Source of the DNA: Pseudomonadota bacterium
GTDB lineage: Bacteria; Pseudomonadota; Alphaproteobacteria; JAKJEU01
NCBI GenBank assembly: GCA_022705265.1
Contig: JAKJEU010000062.1
Coordinates: 1 to 7,870, forward strand
Direction of reading: 5' to 3'
Length of the DNA stretch: 7,870 nt
Of the stretch, positions 1-6,627 are shown piece after piece. A model generated the notes under the pieces. It was not told the DNA's origin, did no database searches, and worked only from the letters and a program-made list of their open reading frames with translations. The position numbers were made by a program, and so were the translations under genes. Each line of letters opens with the position of its first letter. Position 1 is the first letter of the stretch.

Positions 1-113
1 TTGAATTTATAAGAAAAGCTCCTTTTGGTGATCCCGTTGAAATAAAGATTAATAATACATATCTTTCTTTGCGAAAAGAAGAAGCCGATTTAATTAAAAT
101 AACAAAGATATAG
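1..113 (+). CDS. feoA: FeoA, C-terminal fragment (5' end outside window)
   Basis: This open frame enters from the left edge (first full codon at position 3) and stops at TAG 111-113. The 36 visible residues include APFGDPVEIKI followed by YLSLRKEEADLIKI. This is the classic C-terminal end of FeoA, a small SH3-like cytoplasmic protein of ferrous iron uptake thought to act on or with FeoB. The typical family ending is APxGDPxEI then LSLRKEEA, and both are present. feoB starts 19 bases downstream with nothing resembling a terminator between, so the two are surely in one operon. The start, promoter and any Fur site lie outside the window. Identity is confident because of the motif plus the FeoB neighbour. 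Confidence 0.93.
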   Translation, partial: EFIRKAPFGDPVEIKINNTYLSLRKEEADLIKITKI

Positions 114-132
114 CTTTTTTAAGGTAAAATTT

Positions 133-2208
133 ATGGATAATTTAACAAAAATAGCCGTGGTTGGAAATCCTAACTGTGGTAAGTCTACTTTATTTAATGT
201 TTTAACTGGTTCTAATCAAATGGTTGGAAATTGGCCTGGTGTTACGGTTGAAAAAAAGATTGGTTATATCAATTATAATGATAAGAAAATAGAAATTACT
301 GATTTGCCTGGGGTTTATTCGATTAATTCTGATGACGGAGTGTCGTTTGATGAAAAGATTGCAAGAGATTTTATCCTTAATGAAAGGCCTGATTTCATTG
401 TTAATATTATAAATGCCTCAAATATTGAGAGAGGACTTTATTTAACAACGCAATTACTTGAAATGCAAATACCTTTGATAATCGTCGTAAATATGGTGGA
501 TGTTGCGTTAAAAAATGGGATTGAAATTGATTTTGAAAAATTATCCGAACAATTATCTTGTCCTGTGCAACCTGTTGTTGCTTCTAAAAAACAAGGTGTT
601 TATGAATTAAAAAATCTTATATTCCATTTTGATAAAAGCAATCCTTATTTTAAAATTGATTATGATAAAGTGGTTGAAAAACAAATATCTGAAATGGAAA
701 AAACTTATCAAGATAATGCAAATTTTGATAAACGGTGGTTTGCAATTCATAACATTGAGATTGGAAATATTAAAAACGAAGAATACGATGTTGATTTGTT
801 AATTGCTGATAAAAGATATGGCTATATTAACAATTTGATAAAAGAGGTTGTTAATAACACTTATACGGCTTCGAAAAATTTGACGGACAAGATTGATGGT
901 ATAGTTTTACATAAGGTTTTTGGGGTCTTTTTCTTTTTATTTTCTATGTATATTATGTTTTCGTTTTCGGTGGATTTAGGTGGAGCTTTAATTGATCCTT
1001 TTGTTGGTGTTTCTGAATTTGTTTTCATTGAAAAGTTTGGAGCTTTGCTTGATTTTTTAAATGCGCCAGAGCTTTTGAAATTTATTCTAACTAACGGACT
1101 TGGTAACGGTATTGTAACGATTATAAGCTTTATTCCTCCGATTGCATTTTTGTTTTTTGCATTATCAATTTTGGAAGACACGGGATATATGTCAAGAATT
1201 GCTTTCTTGATGGATAAATTTATGAAAATATTTGGGCTTTCTGGGACCGCTTTTGTGCCGATGTTGGTTGGTTTTGGTTGTACTGTACCTGCATTAATGG
1301 GGACAAGGACTTTGACAAGTACAAGAGACAGAATTATATCCATGATGATGATACCTTTTATGTCTTGTGGTGCAAGGTTTCCTGTTTATGCTGTATTCGT
1401 TGCGGCAATGTTTAAGGATAATAAAAGTACAATAGTATTATCGCTTTATTTAATCGGAATATTGGTGGCAGTAATAACAGGAATTATTTTAAGAGCAACA
1501 GTTTTAAAGGGAAGCCAAGAACCAATGGTTATGGAACTTCCTCATTATCATCTTCCATTGCTTAGAAATATATTAATAACAACATGGCAAAGATTAAAAG
1601 ATTTTATATTAAGAGCAGGAAGTTTTATCGTGCCCTTAGTTATTGTTTTAAATATTTTAACATATGTAAATATCGATGGAACAATTGGAAGCGATAATTC
1701 GGATAAATCTTATTTGGCGATTGCGTCTAAAAAAGTTTCGGTGGTATTTAAACCAATGGGAATAAGCGAAGAAAACTGGCCTGCTGTGGTTGGTATTGTT
1801 ACTGGTGTGATGGCAAAAGAGGCGGTTATTGGAACTTTGAGTGCTTTATACTCTCCTGATGTTGACCAAAACGAAGAGGTTGAAGCAGAAGAAAATGAAT
1901 TATTTTTGGGAAAACTTGCAAGCTTTTTTGATGGAAAGGCGGGAAGTTTTGCTTATCTTTTATTTATTCTTCTTTATGTTCCATGTCTTGCTGCTGTTGC
2001 GACTATGTTTAAAGAGGCGGGTAAAAATTGGGCTTGGTTTTCGGTTTTTTGGACTAATATTCAAGCATACATAATTGCTTCAAGCTTTTATCAAATTGCA
2101 AGATTTGAAGTTAATCCAAAATTTTCGATAATCTTTCTTTCAACTGCTTTTTTGGTGGAGCTTTTGATTTTCCTATCTCTTAAATTATATAAGGAGAAAA
2201 ATTCATGA
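133..2208 (+). CDS. feoB: Ferrous iron transporter FeoB
   Basis: FeoB is an inner-membrane Fe2+ transporter with an N-terminal G-protein domain. At 691 residues it is shorter than E. coli FeoB (773). The G domain shows G1 GNPNCGKST (residues 11-19), the G2 threonine T38 in NWPGVTVEKK, G3 DLPG (57-60), G4 NMVD (120-123) and a G5-like ASK (150-152). The membrane part begins near residue 260 and has multiple hydrophobic helices. It contains the two FeoB gate motifs, GFGCTVPA with C383 and PFMSCGARFPVY with C412. A further VPCLAA cysteine (C618) and the GVMAKEAVIGTL block lie near the C-terminus. An AAGG Shine-Dalgarno at 121-124 sits 8 bases before the ATG. The stop overlaps the feoC-like start as ATGA. 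All key residues are intact, so it looks functional. Confidence 0.98.
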   Translation: MDNLTKIAVVGNPNCGKSTLFNVLTGSNQMVGNWPGVTVEKKIGYINYNDKKIEITDLPGVYSINSDDGVSFDEKIARDFILNERPDFIVNIINASNIERGLYLTTQLLEMQIPLIIVVNMVDVALKNGIEIDFEKLSEQLSCPVQPVVASKKQGVYELKNLIFHFDKSNPYFKIDYDKVVEKQISEMEKTYQDNANFDKRWFAIHNIEIGNIKNEEYDVDLLIADKRYGYINNLIKEVVNNTYTASKNLTDKIDGIVLHKVFGVFFFLFSMYIMFSFSVDLGGALIDPFVGVSEFVFIEKFGALLDFLNAPELLKFILTNGLGNGIVTIISFIPPIAFLFFALSILEDTGYMSRIAFLMDKFMKIFGLSGTAFVPMLVGFGCTVPALMGTRTLTSTRDRIISMMMIPFMSCGARFPVYAVFVAAMFKDNKSTIVLSLYLIGILVAVITGIILRATVLKGSQEPMVMELPHYHLPLLRNILITTWQRLKDFILRAGSFIVPLVIVLNILTYVNIDGTIGSDNSDKSYLAIASKKVSVVFKPMGISEENWPAVVGIVTGVMAKEAVIGTLSALYSPDVDQNEEVEAEENELFLGKLASFFDGKAGSFAYLLFILLYVPCLAAVATMFKEAGKNWAWFSVFWTNIQAYIIASSFYQIARFEVNPKFSIIFLSTAFLVELLIFLSLKLYKEKNS
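2191..2196 (+). promoter_or_regulatory. Shine-Dalgarno site for the feoC-like gene
   Basis: AAGGAG lies inside the last codons of feoB. It is 8 bases from the ATG at 2205 but 14 from the second in-frame ATG at 2211. The spacing favours 2205 as the start, which gives a 4-base ATGA overlap with feoB and implies translational coupling. Confidence 0.7.
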
Positions 2209-2417
2209 TAATGGATATAAAACAATACATAAAAGATGTTAAAAAGACTTCATTAAAATCAATTTCTATACATTTTATGTCTGATGTAAAAGTTGTCGAA
2301 GATATCTTAGTTAAATTAATAAAAAAGGGATATGTAAAAGAGGTTAAAAGTGCCTGTTCAGACTGCTCTTCTTCTTGTAAAAAGGAATGTGACAGATATT
2401 TTGAATGGGTTGATTAA
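2205..2417 (+). CDS. feoC: FeoC-like small winged-helix protein with cysteine cluster
   Basis: This is a 70-residue protein directly after feoB. The N-terminal part (about 4-48) fits a short winged-helix: a helix, then SIHFMSDVKVVEDILVKLI, then GYVKEV. This is the arrangement of FeoC, where DVxxVExxLxxLxxKGxV is usual. The C-terminus has four cysteines at 51, 54, 58 and 62 (C-x2-C-x3-C-x3-C) and ends in YFEWVD. FeoC proteins of enterobacteria have four cysteines that can bind an Fe-S cluster, and FeoC is proposed to regulate or stabilise FeoB. Here the spacing differs from the enterobacterial C-x4-C-x2-C-x8-C. The gene overlaps feoB by 4 bases, and its stop shares TTAA with the convergent glycosylase gene. 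FeoC assignment rests on position, size and pattern. The exact function is inferred. Confidence 0.8.
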   Translation: MIMDIKQYIKDVKKTSLKSISIHFMSDVKVVEDILVKLIKKGYVKEVKSACSDCSSSCKKECDRYFEWVD

Positions 2418-2424
2418 ATAATCA
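2411..2424. repeat. Small inverted repeat over two convergent stop codons
   Basis: TGATTA-AA-TAATCA is a perfect 6-base inverted repeat with a 2-base centre. It covers the stop of the feoC-like gene (TAA 2415-2417) and the stop of the glycosylase gene on the other strand (2416-2414). Only one G-C pair is present in each arm and there is no flanking T run, so it is unlikely to be a strong terminator. It may be chance in AT-rich DNA. Confidence 0.35.
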
Positions 2425-3031
2425 TATCAATTATATCTTCGAACATTTTTCGTGTCATGCGATTGGTATTTACATTATATCTTGAAGTGTGATAGCTGTC
2501 GATTAAGGTTAATGTATCACTTATTTTATGTTTTGCACCGTGAGCAAATTTAAAATCAGCTTGTTTAAGGTTGAATGCCTTAATTATAGCTCTATGACTA
2601 TCCCCGCCAAGAGACACAATGTATGATAAATTTTTCATTAATGAAATTTCATAAACCAAAAAAGGAAGACAATTATTAAATTCACAAGGTAAAGGTTTGT
2701 TTTGAGGTGGAACGCAACGAACCGCATTCGAAATACGGCAATTTATTAATGTAAATCCATCATCAGAGCGTTTTTGATAATTACCTGTTGCAAAACCTTT
2801 TTCCTTTAACACTGGGTATAAAATATCGCCAGCATAATCGTTGGTAAAAGGTCTTCCCGTTTGGTTTGCACCATTAAGCCCAGGGGCAAGTCCAACAATT
2901 AATATTTTGGCGTCAATATTTCCAAACGAAGGGACTGCTCCGTTGAAATAATTGGGGAATTTTTCTTGGTTTTTTTGCCTAAAATCAATCAATCGTGGGC
3001 AAAGATTACATGTTTTATTTGGTAGTTGCAT
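2414..3031 (-). CDS. Uracil-DNA glycosylase, family 5 (UDGb) type
   Basis: This DNA repair enzyme removes uracil, and in some family members hypoxanthine or xanthine, from DNA. I place the start at ATG 3031, giving 205 residues. The frame stays open to ATG 3079 (221 residues). The extra 16 residues are low-complexity and lie over likely promoter DNA, whereas ATG 3031 puts a normal seven residues before the first cysteine pair. Neither start has a good Shine-Dalgarno. In 221-residue numbering, CNLC (C24, C27) plus C122 and C137 match the four Fe-S ligands. GLAPGLNGANQTGRPF (63-78) is motif A, NAVRCVPPQNKP follows at 118-129, and SYHTSRYN with H197 is the C-terminal motif. Family members usually have HPS and NRTGRP, so HTS and NQTGRP are small departures. 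It converges on feoC and diverges from rpoZ, so it is its own transcript. Confidence 0.9.
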   Translation of the reverse strand: MQLPNKTCNLCPRLIDFRQKNQEKFPNYFNGAVPSFGNIDAKILIVGLAPGLNGANQTGRPFTNDYAGDILYPVLKEKGFATGNYQKRSDDGFTLINCRISNAVRCVPPQNKPLPCEFNNCLPFLVYEISLMKNLSYIVSLGGDSHRAIIKAFNLKQADFKFAHGAKHKISDTLTLIDSYHTSRYNVNTNRMTRKMFEDIIDMII

Positions 3032-3038
3032 TTTTTCT

Positions 3039-3067
3039 TTGTCTTTTTTATTATAAATCACTATTAT
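3039..3067 (+). promoter_or_regulatory. Possible sigma-70 type promoter for rpoZ
   Basis: TTGTCT (3039-3044, 4 of 6 to TTGACA) is followed after 17 bases by TATTAT (3062-3067, 5 of 6 to TATAAT). A start near 3074 would give rpoZ a leader of about 47 bases containing GAGAGAG before the ATG. It overlaps the candidate glycosylase promoter on the other strand. A promoter must exist between the divergent genes, but its exact place is a guess in AT-rich DNA. Confidence 0.45.
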
Positions 3068-3079
3068 GTAGATAATCAT
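3050..3079 (-). promoter_or_regulatory. Possible promoter for the uracil-DNA glycosylase gene
   Basis: On the minus strand a perfect TATAAT lies at 3055-3050, with a weak ATGATT (3 of 6 to TTGACA) at 3079-3074 and an 18-base spacer. Transcription would begin near 3043, about 12 bases before ATG 3031 and downstream of ATG 3079. If real, it excludes the longer start. Caution: this DNA is very AT-rich and such hexamers arise by chance. Confidence 0.4.
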
Positions 3080-3120
3080 AAACTAAAATAATTTTTTTTA
3101 CAAAGAGAGAGTTAAATAAA

Positions 3121-3495
3121 ATGGCACGCGTAACAGTAGAAGATTGTGTTTTAAAAGTTCAAAATAGGTTTGAACTCGTAATGATGGCGGCAACAAGAGC
3201 AAAAGGTTTGCAAAACGGTTCAACCATTACAATTGACAGAGATAACGACAAAGATACAGTCGTTGCATTAAGAGAAATTGCAGACGGCACAATTGATGTT
3301 GATAATTTAAAATCATCACTTGTTACAAATCTTCAAAAAATTAAAATGGCTACTGTCGAAGAAAAAGAAAGCGAAGAGATCAAGGCGATTGAAATTGCTA
3401 TGGATGATATGATGAGCATTGCTGATGATGAAGATGCTTTATCAGATGCTGGTTTCAATGAGGCAAGCGAAGACAACTTCGACGAAGAAGAATAA
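3121..3495 (+). CDS. rpoZ: RNA polymerase omega subunit
   Basis: Omega is the small RNA polymerase subunit that helps fold and hold beta-prime. The 124 residues begin MARVTVEDC, continue with NRFELVMMAATRAKGL, then TIDRDNDKDTVVALREIADGTI. These blocks are typical of alphaproteobacterial omega. The N-terminal MAR is the part that in E. coli omega helps form a ppGpp site with beta-prime. After about residue 78 the protein becomes a low-complexity acidic tail rich in Asp and Glu, ending NFDEEE. Such tails occur in alphaproteobacterial omegas but are poorly conserved. A purine-rich GAGAGAG lies about 10 bases before the ATG. The gene leads a tightly packed + strand series, with rsh starting 27 bases after its stop, linking the polymerase subunit to (p)ppGpp metabolism. 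Confidence 0.96.
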   Translation: MARVTVEDCVLKVQNRFELVMMAATRAKGLQNGSTITIDRDNDKDTVVALREIADGTIDVDNLKSSLVTNLQKIKMATVEEKESEEIKAIEIAMDDMMSIADDEDALSDAGFNEASEDNFDEEE

Positions 3496-3522
3496 TAAAT
3501 TTTATTTTGAAAATAAGGCAAG

Positions 3523-5673
3523 ATGTTAAGACAATTTGAGCTAGTAGAAAGAGTTAAGTCATACGATCCGAATGCTGATGAAGATGGCTTGAACCGTGCT
3601 TATGTCTTTGCGACAAAGATGCATGGGTCTCAAAAAAGGGACTCTGGCGATGTTTATTTTTCTCATCCTGTTGAGGTTGCGGGAATATTAACAGAATACA
3701 GACTTGATTATGCAACAATTGTCACAGCCTTGCTTCATGATACGATTGAAGATACTTCGACAACCTTTGAAGATATTGAAAAGCTTTTTGGTGAACAAAT
3801 TGCAAAGTTGGTTGAAGGTGTTACAAAGCTTAGTCTTTTACACAAAAGAAATGATATGTCGACCGAGGCAAAACAAGCGGAAAATTTCCGTAAGCTTTTG
3901 CTTGCTATGTCAAATGATATTCGTGTTTTATTGGTAAAACTTGCGGATAGACTTCATAATATGAGGACTATTCACCATGTAAAGGACGAGGTAAGACGCC
4001 AAAGAATTGCCAAAGAAACCTTGGATATTTACGCTCCGTTAGCCGAAAGAATCGGTATGCAGGAGATGAAGACAGAGCTTGAAAACATTGCTTTTAAAGA
4101 GCTTAAAAAAGAAGCTTATGAGTCGATTGTTTTAAGATTGTCTTTCTTAAAAACCCAAGATACTGGTGTCATCGGTAATATTATCAATCAACTTAAAAAA
4201 GATATGGCCGAAGAAGGTGTTAATGCCGATATTTATGGTCGTGAAAAATCTCCATATTCAATTTGGAGAAAAATGCAAAAAAACAATATTGCTTTTGAAC
4301 AACTTTCAGACATTATGGCATTTAGAATTTTGGTCGATAATGTTGCTGAATGTTATCAAGCCTTAGGTATTGTTCATACCAAATATCAAATGGTGCCAGG
4401 AAGATATAAAGATTATATTTCAACTCCTAAACCAAACGGATATAAATCGCTTCACACTGGTGTTATTGGTCCTGATAAAAACAGGATTGAAGTTCAAATA
4501 AGAACAAAAGATATGCATAGTGTCGCTGAATACGGTGTTGCTGCTCACTGGGAATATAAACAAGGGGCTCATACTGATGGTAAGCAATTTAGATGGATGA
4601 GAGAATTGCTTGATATTCTTGACCAAGCCTCTGACCCAGAAGAATTTTTGGAAAATACAAAACTTGCGATGTATGATGATCAAGTATTTTGTTTTACTCC
4701 TAAGGGTGATTTGGTTTGTTTACCTAAAAATGCTACTTCTGTTGACTTTGCATATGATTTGCATTCTGGTCTTGGAAACCGTGTGGTTGGAGCAAAAATT
4801 AATGGTCAATTAAAACCGTTAAGAACTGTATTGAATAATGGCGACCAAGTTGAACTTTTAACTTCTAAGGTTCAAAATCCATCTCCTGAATGGGAACGAT
4901 TTGTTGTTACGGCTAAGGCTAAAAGTGCAATTAAACGCTTTGTTCGTGAACAAAAACGAAATCAATATATGGAACTTGGTAAACAAATTATTCAAAAGAC
5001 TTTCAAAAACGAAGGTCAACAGTTTGAAGAAGAAATGTTGTCAAGAATCCTTAATAATTACAAAGTTGGACAGATTGAAGACTTATATGTCAAGGTGGGT
5101 GAAGGTATTAATACTGGCACCGAAATTTTTGATTCTTTATTCCCAAATAATCGCTCAACTTTGGGTAAGGTTATTCGTTCCTTTACTTCGAATAAAAAGA
5201 AAAAATCGGGTAGTTCTGAAAAAGTTGTTATAAAAGGGCTTATTCCTGGAATTGTTATAAATTATGCTAAATGCTGCCATCCTTTACCTGGTGATAAGAT
5301 TGTTGGTATTATCACGACTGGGAAGGGAGTTACTATTCACACTGCTGATTGCAAGATGTTAAAAAGTTATAAAAACGAGCCTGAAAGATGGATGGATGTT
5401 GATTGGGAAGGTGATGTAACCGAACTTCAAGAACAATTGACAGGAAGACTTAAACTTATCGTTGCTAATACCCCTGATATTTTGGGTGTTTTGTCAGCTT
5501 TGATTGCTAAAACCGATGCGACCATTACCAATATGAACATTATAAGCAGAGTTGCTGGATATATGGAATTGACTTTGGATATTGAAGTAACAAATGCAAA
5601 TCAACTTAACGAAGTTATTGCGTTGTTAAGATCAAGTCCTTCGGTAAGTTCTGTGAAAAGAAATAACGAGTAA
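3523..5673 (+). CDS. rsh: Bifunctional (p)ppGpp synthetase/hydrolase, Rel/SpoT (RSH) type
   Basis: This cytoplasmic enzyme makes (p)ppGpp from ATP and GDP/GTP and degrades it, running the stringent response. At 716 residues it is full length. The hydrolase domain has H48, HD at 72-73, ED at 76-77 and D142 in KLADRLHN. The synthetase domain has GREKSPYSIWRKM, D263 in DIMAFRILV, RYKD at 294-297, YKSLHT, and E323 in EVQIRTK. RYKD fits the RxKD signature of bifunctional or SpoT-type enzymes rather than the ExDD of RelA-only synthetases. A TGS domain starts near 388 (VFCFTPKGD). A zinc-finger-like region with CCH at 584-586 and TADC with C610 follows, and an ACT domain spans about 640-716. Both active sites look intact. 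A TAAGG site at 3514-3518 is only 4 bases from the ATG. acpS follows after 6 bases. Confidence 0.97.
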   Translation: MLRQFELVERVKSYDPNADEDGLNRAYVFATKMHGSQKRDSGDVYFSHPVEVAGILTEYRLDYATIVTALLHDTIEDTSTTFEDIEKLFGEQIAKLVEGVTKLSLLHKRNDMSTEAKQAENFRKLLLAMSNDIRVLLVKLADRLHNMRTIHHVKDEVRRQRIAKETLDIYAPLAERIGMQEMKTELENIAFKELKKEAYESIVLRLSFLKTQDTGVIGNIINQLKKDMAEEGVNADIYGREKSPYSIWRKMQKNNIAFEQLSDIMAFRILVDNVAECYQALGIVHTKYQMVPGRYKDYISTPKPNGYKSLHTGVIGPDKNRIEVQIRTKDMHSVAEYGVAAHWEYKQGAHTDGKQFRWMRELLDILDQASDPEEFLENTKLAMYDDQVFCFTPKGDLVCLPKNATSVDFAYDLHSGLGNRVVGAKINGQLKPLRTVLNNGDQVELLTSKVQNPSPEWERFVVTAKAKSAIKRFVREQKRNQYMELGKQIIQKTFKNEGQQFEEEMLSRILNNYKVGQIEDLYVKVGEGINTGTEIFDSLFPNNRSTLGKVIRSFTSNKKKKSGSSEKVVIKGLIPGIVINYAKCCHPLPGDKIVGIITTGKGVTIHTADCKMLKSYKNEPERWMDVDWEGDVTELQEQLTGRLKLIVANTPDILGVLSALIAKTDATITNMNIISRVAGYMELTLDIEVTNANQLNEVIALLRSSPSVSSVKRNNE

Positions 5674-5679
5674 GAAAAC

Positions 5680-6036
5680 ATGAAAATTGGTCATGATGTC
5701 GTTAATATCGAAAGAATAAAAGAACAAATTTCAAAGCATGAAGAACGGTTTTTATCAAGAGTTTTTACAAAAAATGAAATAAGTAAAGCTCCAAAATTAA
5801 AACAAGAATATTTTTATGCAAAACGGTTTGCGGTAAAAGAAGCGGTGATGAAAGCTTTGGGTCCAAAGGGTATTTCTTGGCAAGATATAGAAACATTAAA
5901 CCATCAAGATGGCAAACCATATGTTAATCTTTTTGGAAATGCGTTATCAAAGCTTGAAAAAGACGAAGAAATTGCTATATCATTAAGTGATGACTTCCCA
6001 ATCGCTTCGGCTTTTATAGTTATTTATAAGGAGTAA
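5680..6036 (+). CDS. acpS: Holo-[acyl-carrier-protein] synthase
   Basis: AcpS transfers 4'-phosphopantetheine from CoA to apo-acyl carrier protein, switching on fatty acid synthesis. The 118 residues have the family landmarks: GHDVVNIERI with the Mg-binding D6, FTKNEI, the signature RFAVKEAVMKALG with catalytic E54, DGKP (77-80), and a C-terminal ISLSDDFPIASAFIVI strand. Length is normal for the family. The N-terminus reads MKIGHD where many homologs have MIIGxGxD, so it is one or two residues shorter at this point, without loss of the aspartate. The gene begins 6 bases after the rsh stop with only a poor Shine-Dalgarno, so it probably relies on coupling. The link from rsh to acpS is common in alphaproteobacteria. 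Confidence 0.95.
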   Translation: MKIGHDVVNIERIKEQISKHEERFLSRVFTKNEISKAPKLKQEYFYAKRFAVKEAVMKALGPKGISWQDIETLNHQDGKPYVNLFGNALSKLEKDEEIAISLSDDFPIASAFIVIYKE

Positions 6037-6043
6037 ATTAAAA

Positions 6044-6343
6044 ATGGATGTTTTGTTGGTTCCTATACTTGAAATTATGGTTATGATTATTAATCTTTAC
6101 CTTAATGTGATTTTTATTGCTGTTGTTATAAGCTGGCTTGTCGGTTTTGGTATCATTAATACAAGCAATCAGTTTGTTTTCATGGTTGTAAAGTTTTTCA
6201 AAGGTTTGACCGAACCAGCGTTTAGAAAAATTGACGAATTTATTCCAGCAATGGGAGGAATGAGTCTTTCTCCTGTGGTTTTGATTTTTGGTTGCATTTT
6301 TGTTAAACAAGTTTTGATAAGATTGATTTTTAAATTTTCATGA
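6044..6343 (+). CDS. YggT family membrane protein
   Basis: This 99-residue integral membrane protein has one YggT repeat: a long hydrophobic segment at about 5-38, then the family motif GLTEPAFRKIDEFIPAMGG, then LSPVVLIFGCIFVKQVLI as a second membrane helix. Many gammaproteobacterial YggT proteins carry two repeats, while single-repeat forms of about 95-100 residues are usual in alphaproteobacteria. The precise role is unknown. Related proteins are linked to osmotic tolerance or to membrane and division-site organisation in other bacteria. An AAGGAG site formed by the last acpS codons (6028-6033) lies 10 bases before the ATG. The stop overlaps the next start as ATGA, tying it to the DUF167 gene, a common neighbour of YggT. 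Confidence 0.93.
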   Translation: MDVLLVPILEIMVMIINLYLNVIFIAVVISWLVGFGIINTSNQFVFMVVKFFKGLTEPAFRKIDEFIPAMGGMSLSPVVLIFGCIFVKQVLIRLIFKFS

Positions 6344-6627
6344 TTTTTAATATCCGTCTTAATCCAAAATCATCAAAAACCAGCATAGATGGTGTTTGGA
6401 TTTCGCCCGAAGGTGAAAAATATATCAAAATTTCGGTTAATACTCCTCCAATTGATGGAAAAGCTAATAAAAGTTTAATAGAGTTCTTGTCAAAGCATTT
6501 AAAAATTGCTAAAACTAATATAAAAATCGTAAAAGGAGAACATGACCGAAATAAGTCAGTGGAAATTTACGGTTATGATGAGGTTGTAAAGGAATTTTTA
6601 AAGGAGAATGACAGCAACAATAATTAA
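6340..6627 (+). CDS. DUF167 (YggU) family protein
   Basis: This is a 95-residue soluble protein with the DUF167 pattern: RLNPKSSKTSIDGV at 6-19, the core motif NTPPIDGKANKSLIEFL (34-50), and IVKGEHDRNKSVEI (63-76), matching the usual VxxGxxSRxK block. The family is widespread and structurally characterised but has no established function. The start overlaps the yggT stop by 4 bases and the last 20 bases overlap the folD start. The tail ENDSNNN after about residue 89 lies where the folD ribosome site and start sit, and it looks unconstrained. Family membership is secure; function is unknown. Confidence 0.93.
   Translation: MIFNIRLNPKSSKTSIDGVWISPEGEKYIKISVNTPPIDGKANKSLIEFLSKHLKIAKTNIKIVKGEHDRNKSVEIYGYDEVVKEFLKENDSNNN
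6600..6607 (+). promoter_or_regulatory. Badly spaced ribosome binding site at folD start
   Basis: AAAGGAG (6600-6606) is a strong Shine-Dalgarno match but lies only one base from the folD ATG at 6608. A second match, AAAGGA at 6588-6593, is 14 bases away. Neither is in the usual 5-9 range, and no other in-frame ATG, GTG or TTG fits the conserved folD N-terminus. Re-initiation from the overlapping DUF167 gene may supply ribosomes. Confidence 0.5.

Noticed and set aside
861..1343. Long minus-strand open frame opposite feoB
   Set aside because: It lies wholly over the conserved membrane part of feoB, is Lys, Ile, Ser and Pro rich without any motif, and has no convincing ribosome site. It is a by-product of feoB codon use.
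2405..2430. Possible bidirectional terminator between feoC and the glycosylase gene
   Set aside because: The inverted repeat has one G-C pair per arm and a 2-base loop, and no T run follows on either strand. It is too weak to call.
3091..3099. T run before rpoZ as a terminator remnant
   Set aside because: No GC-rich stem precedes it, and it sits in the leader of rpoZ. It is best read as AT-rich intergenic DNA.
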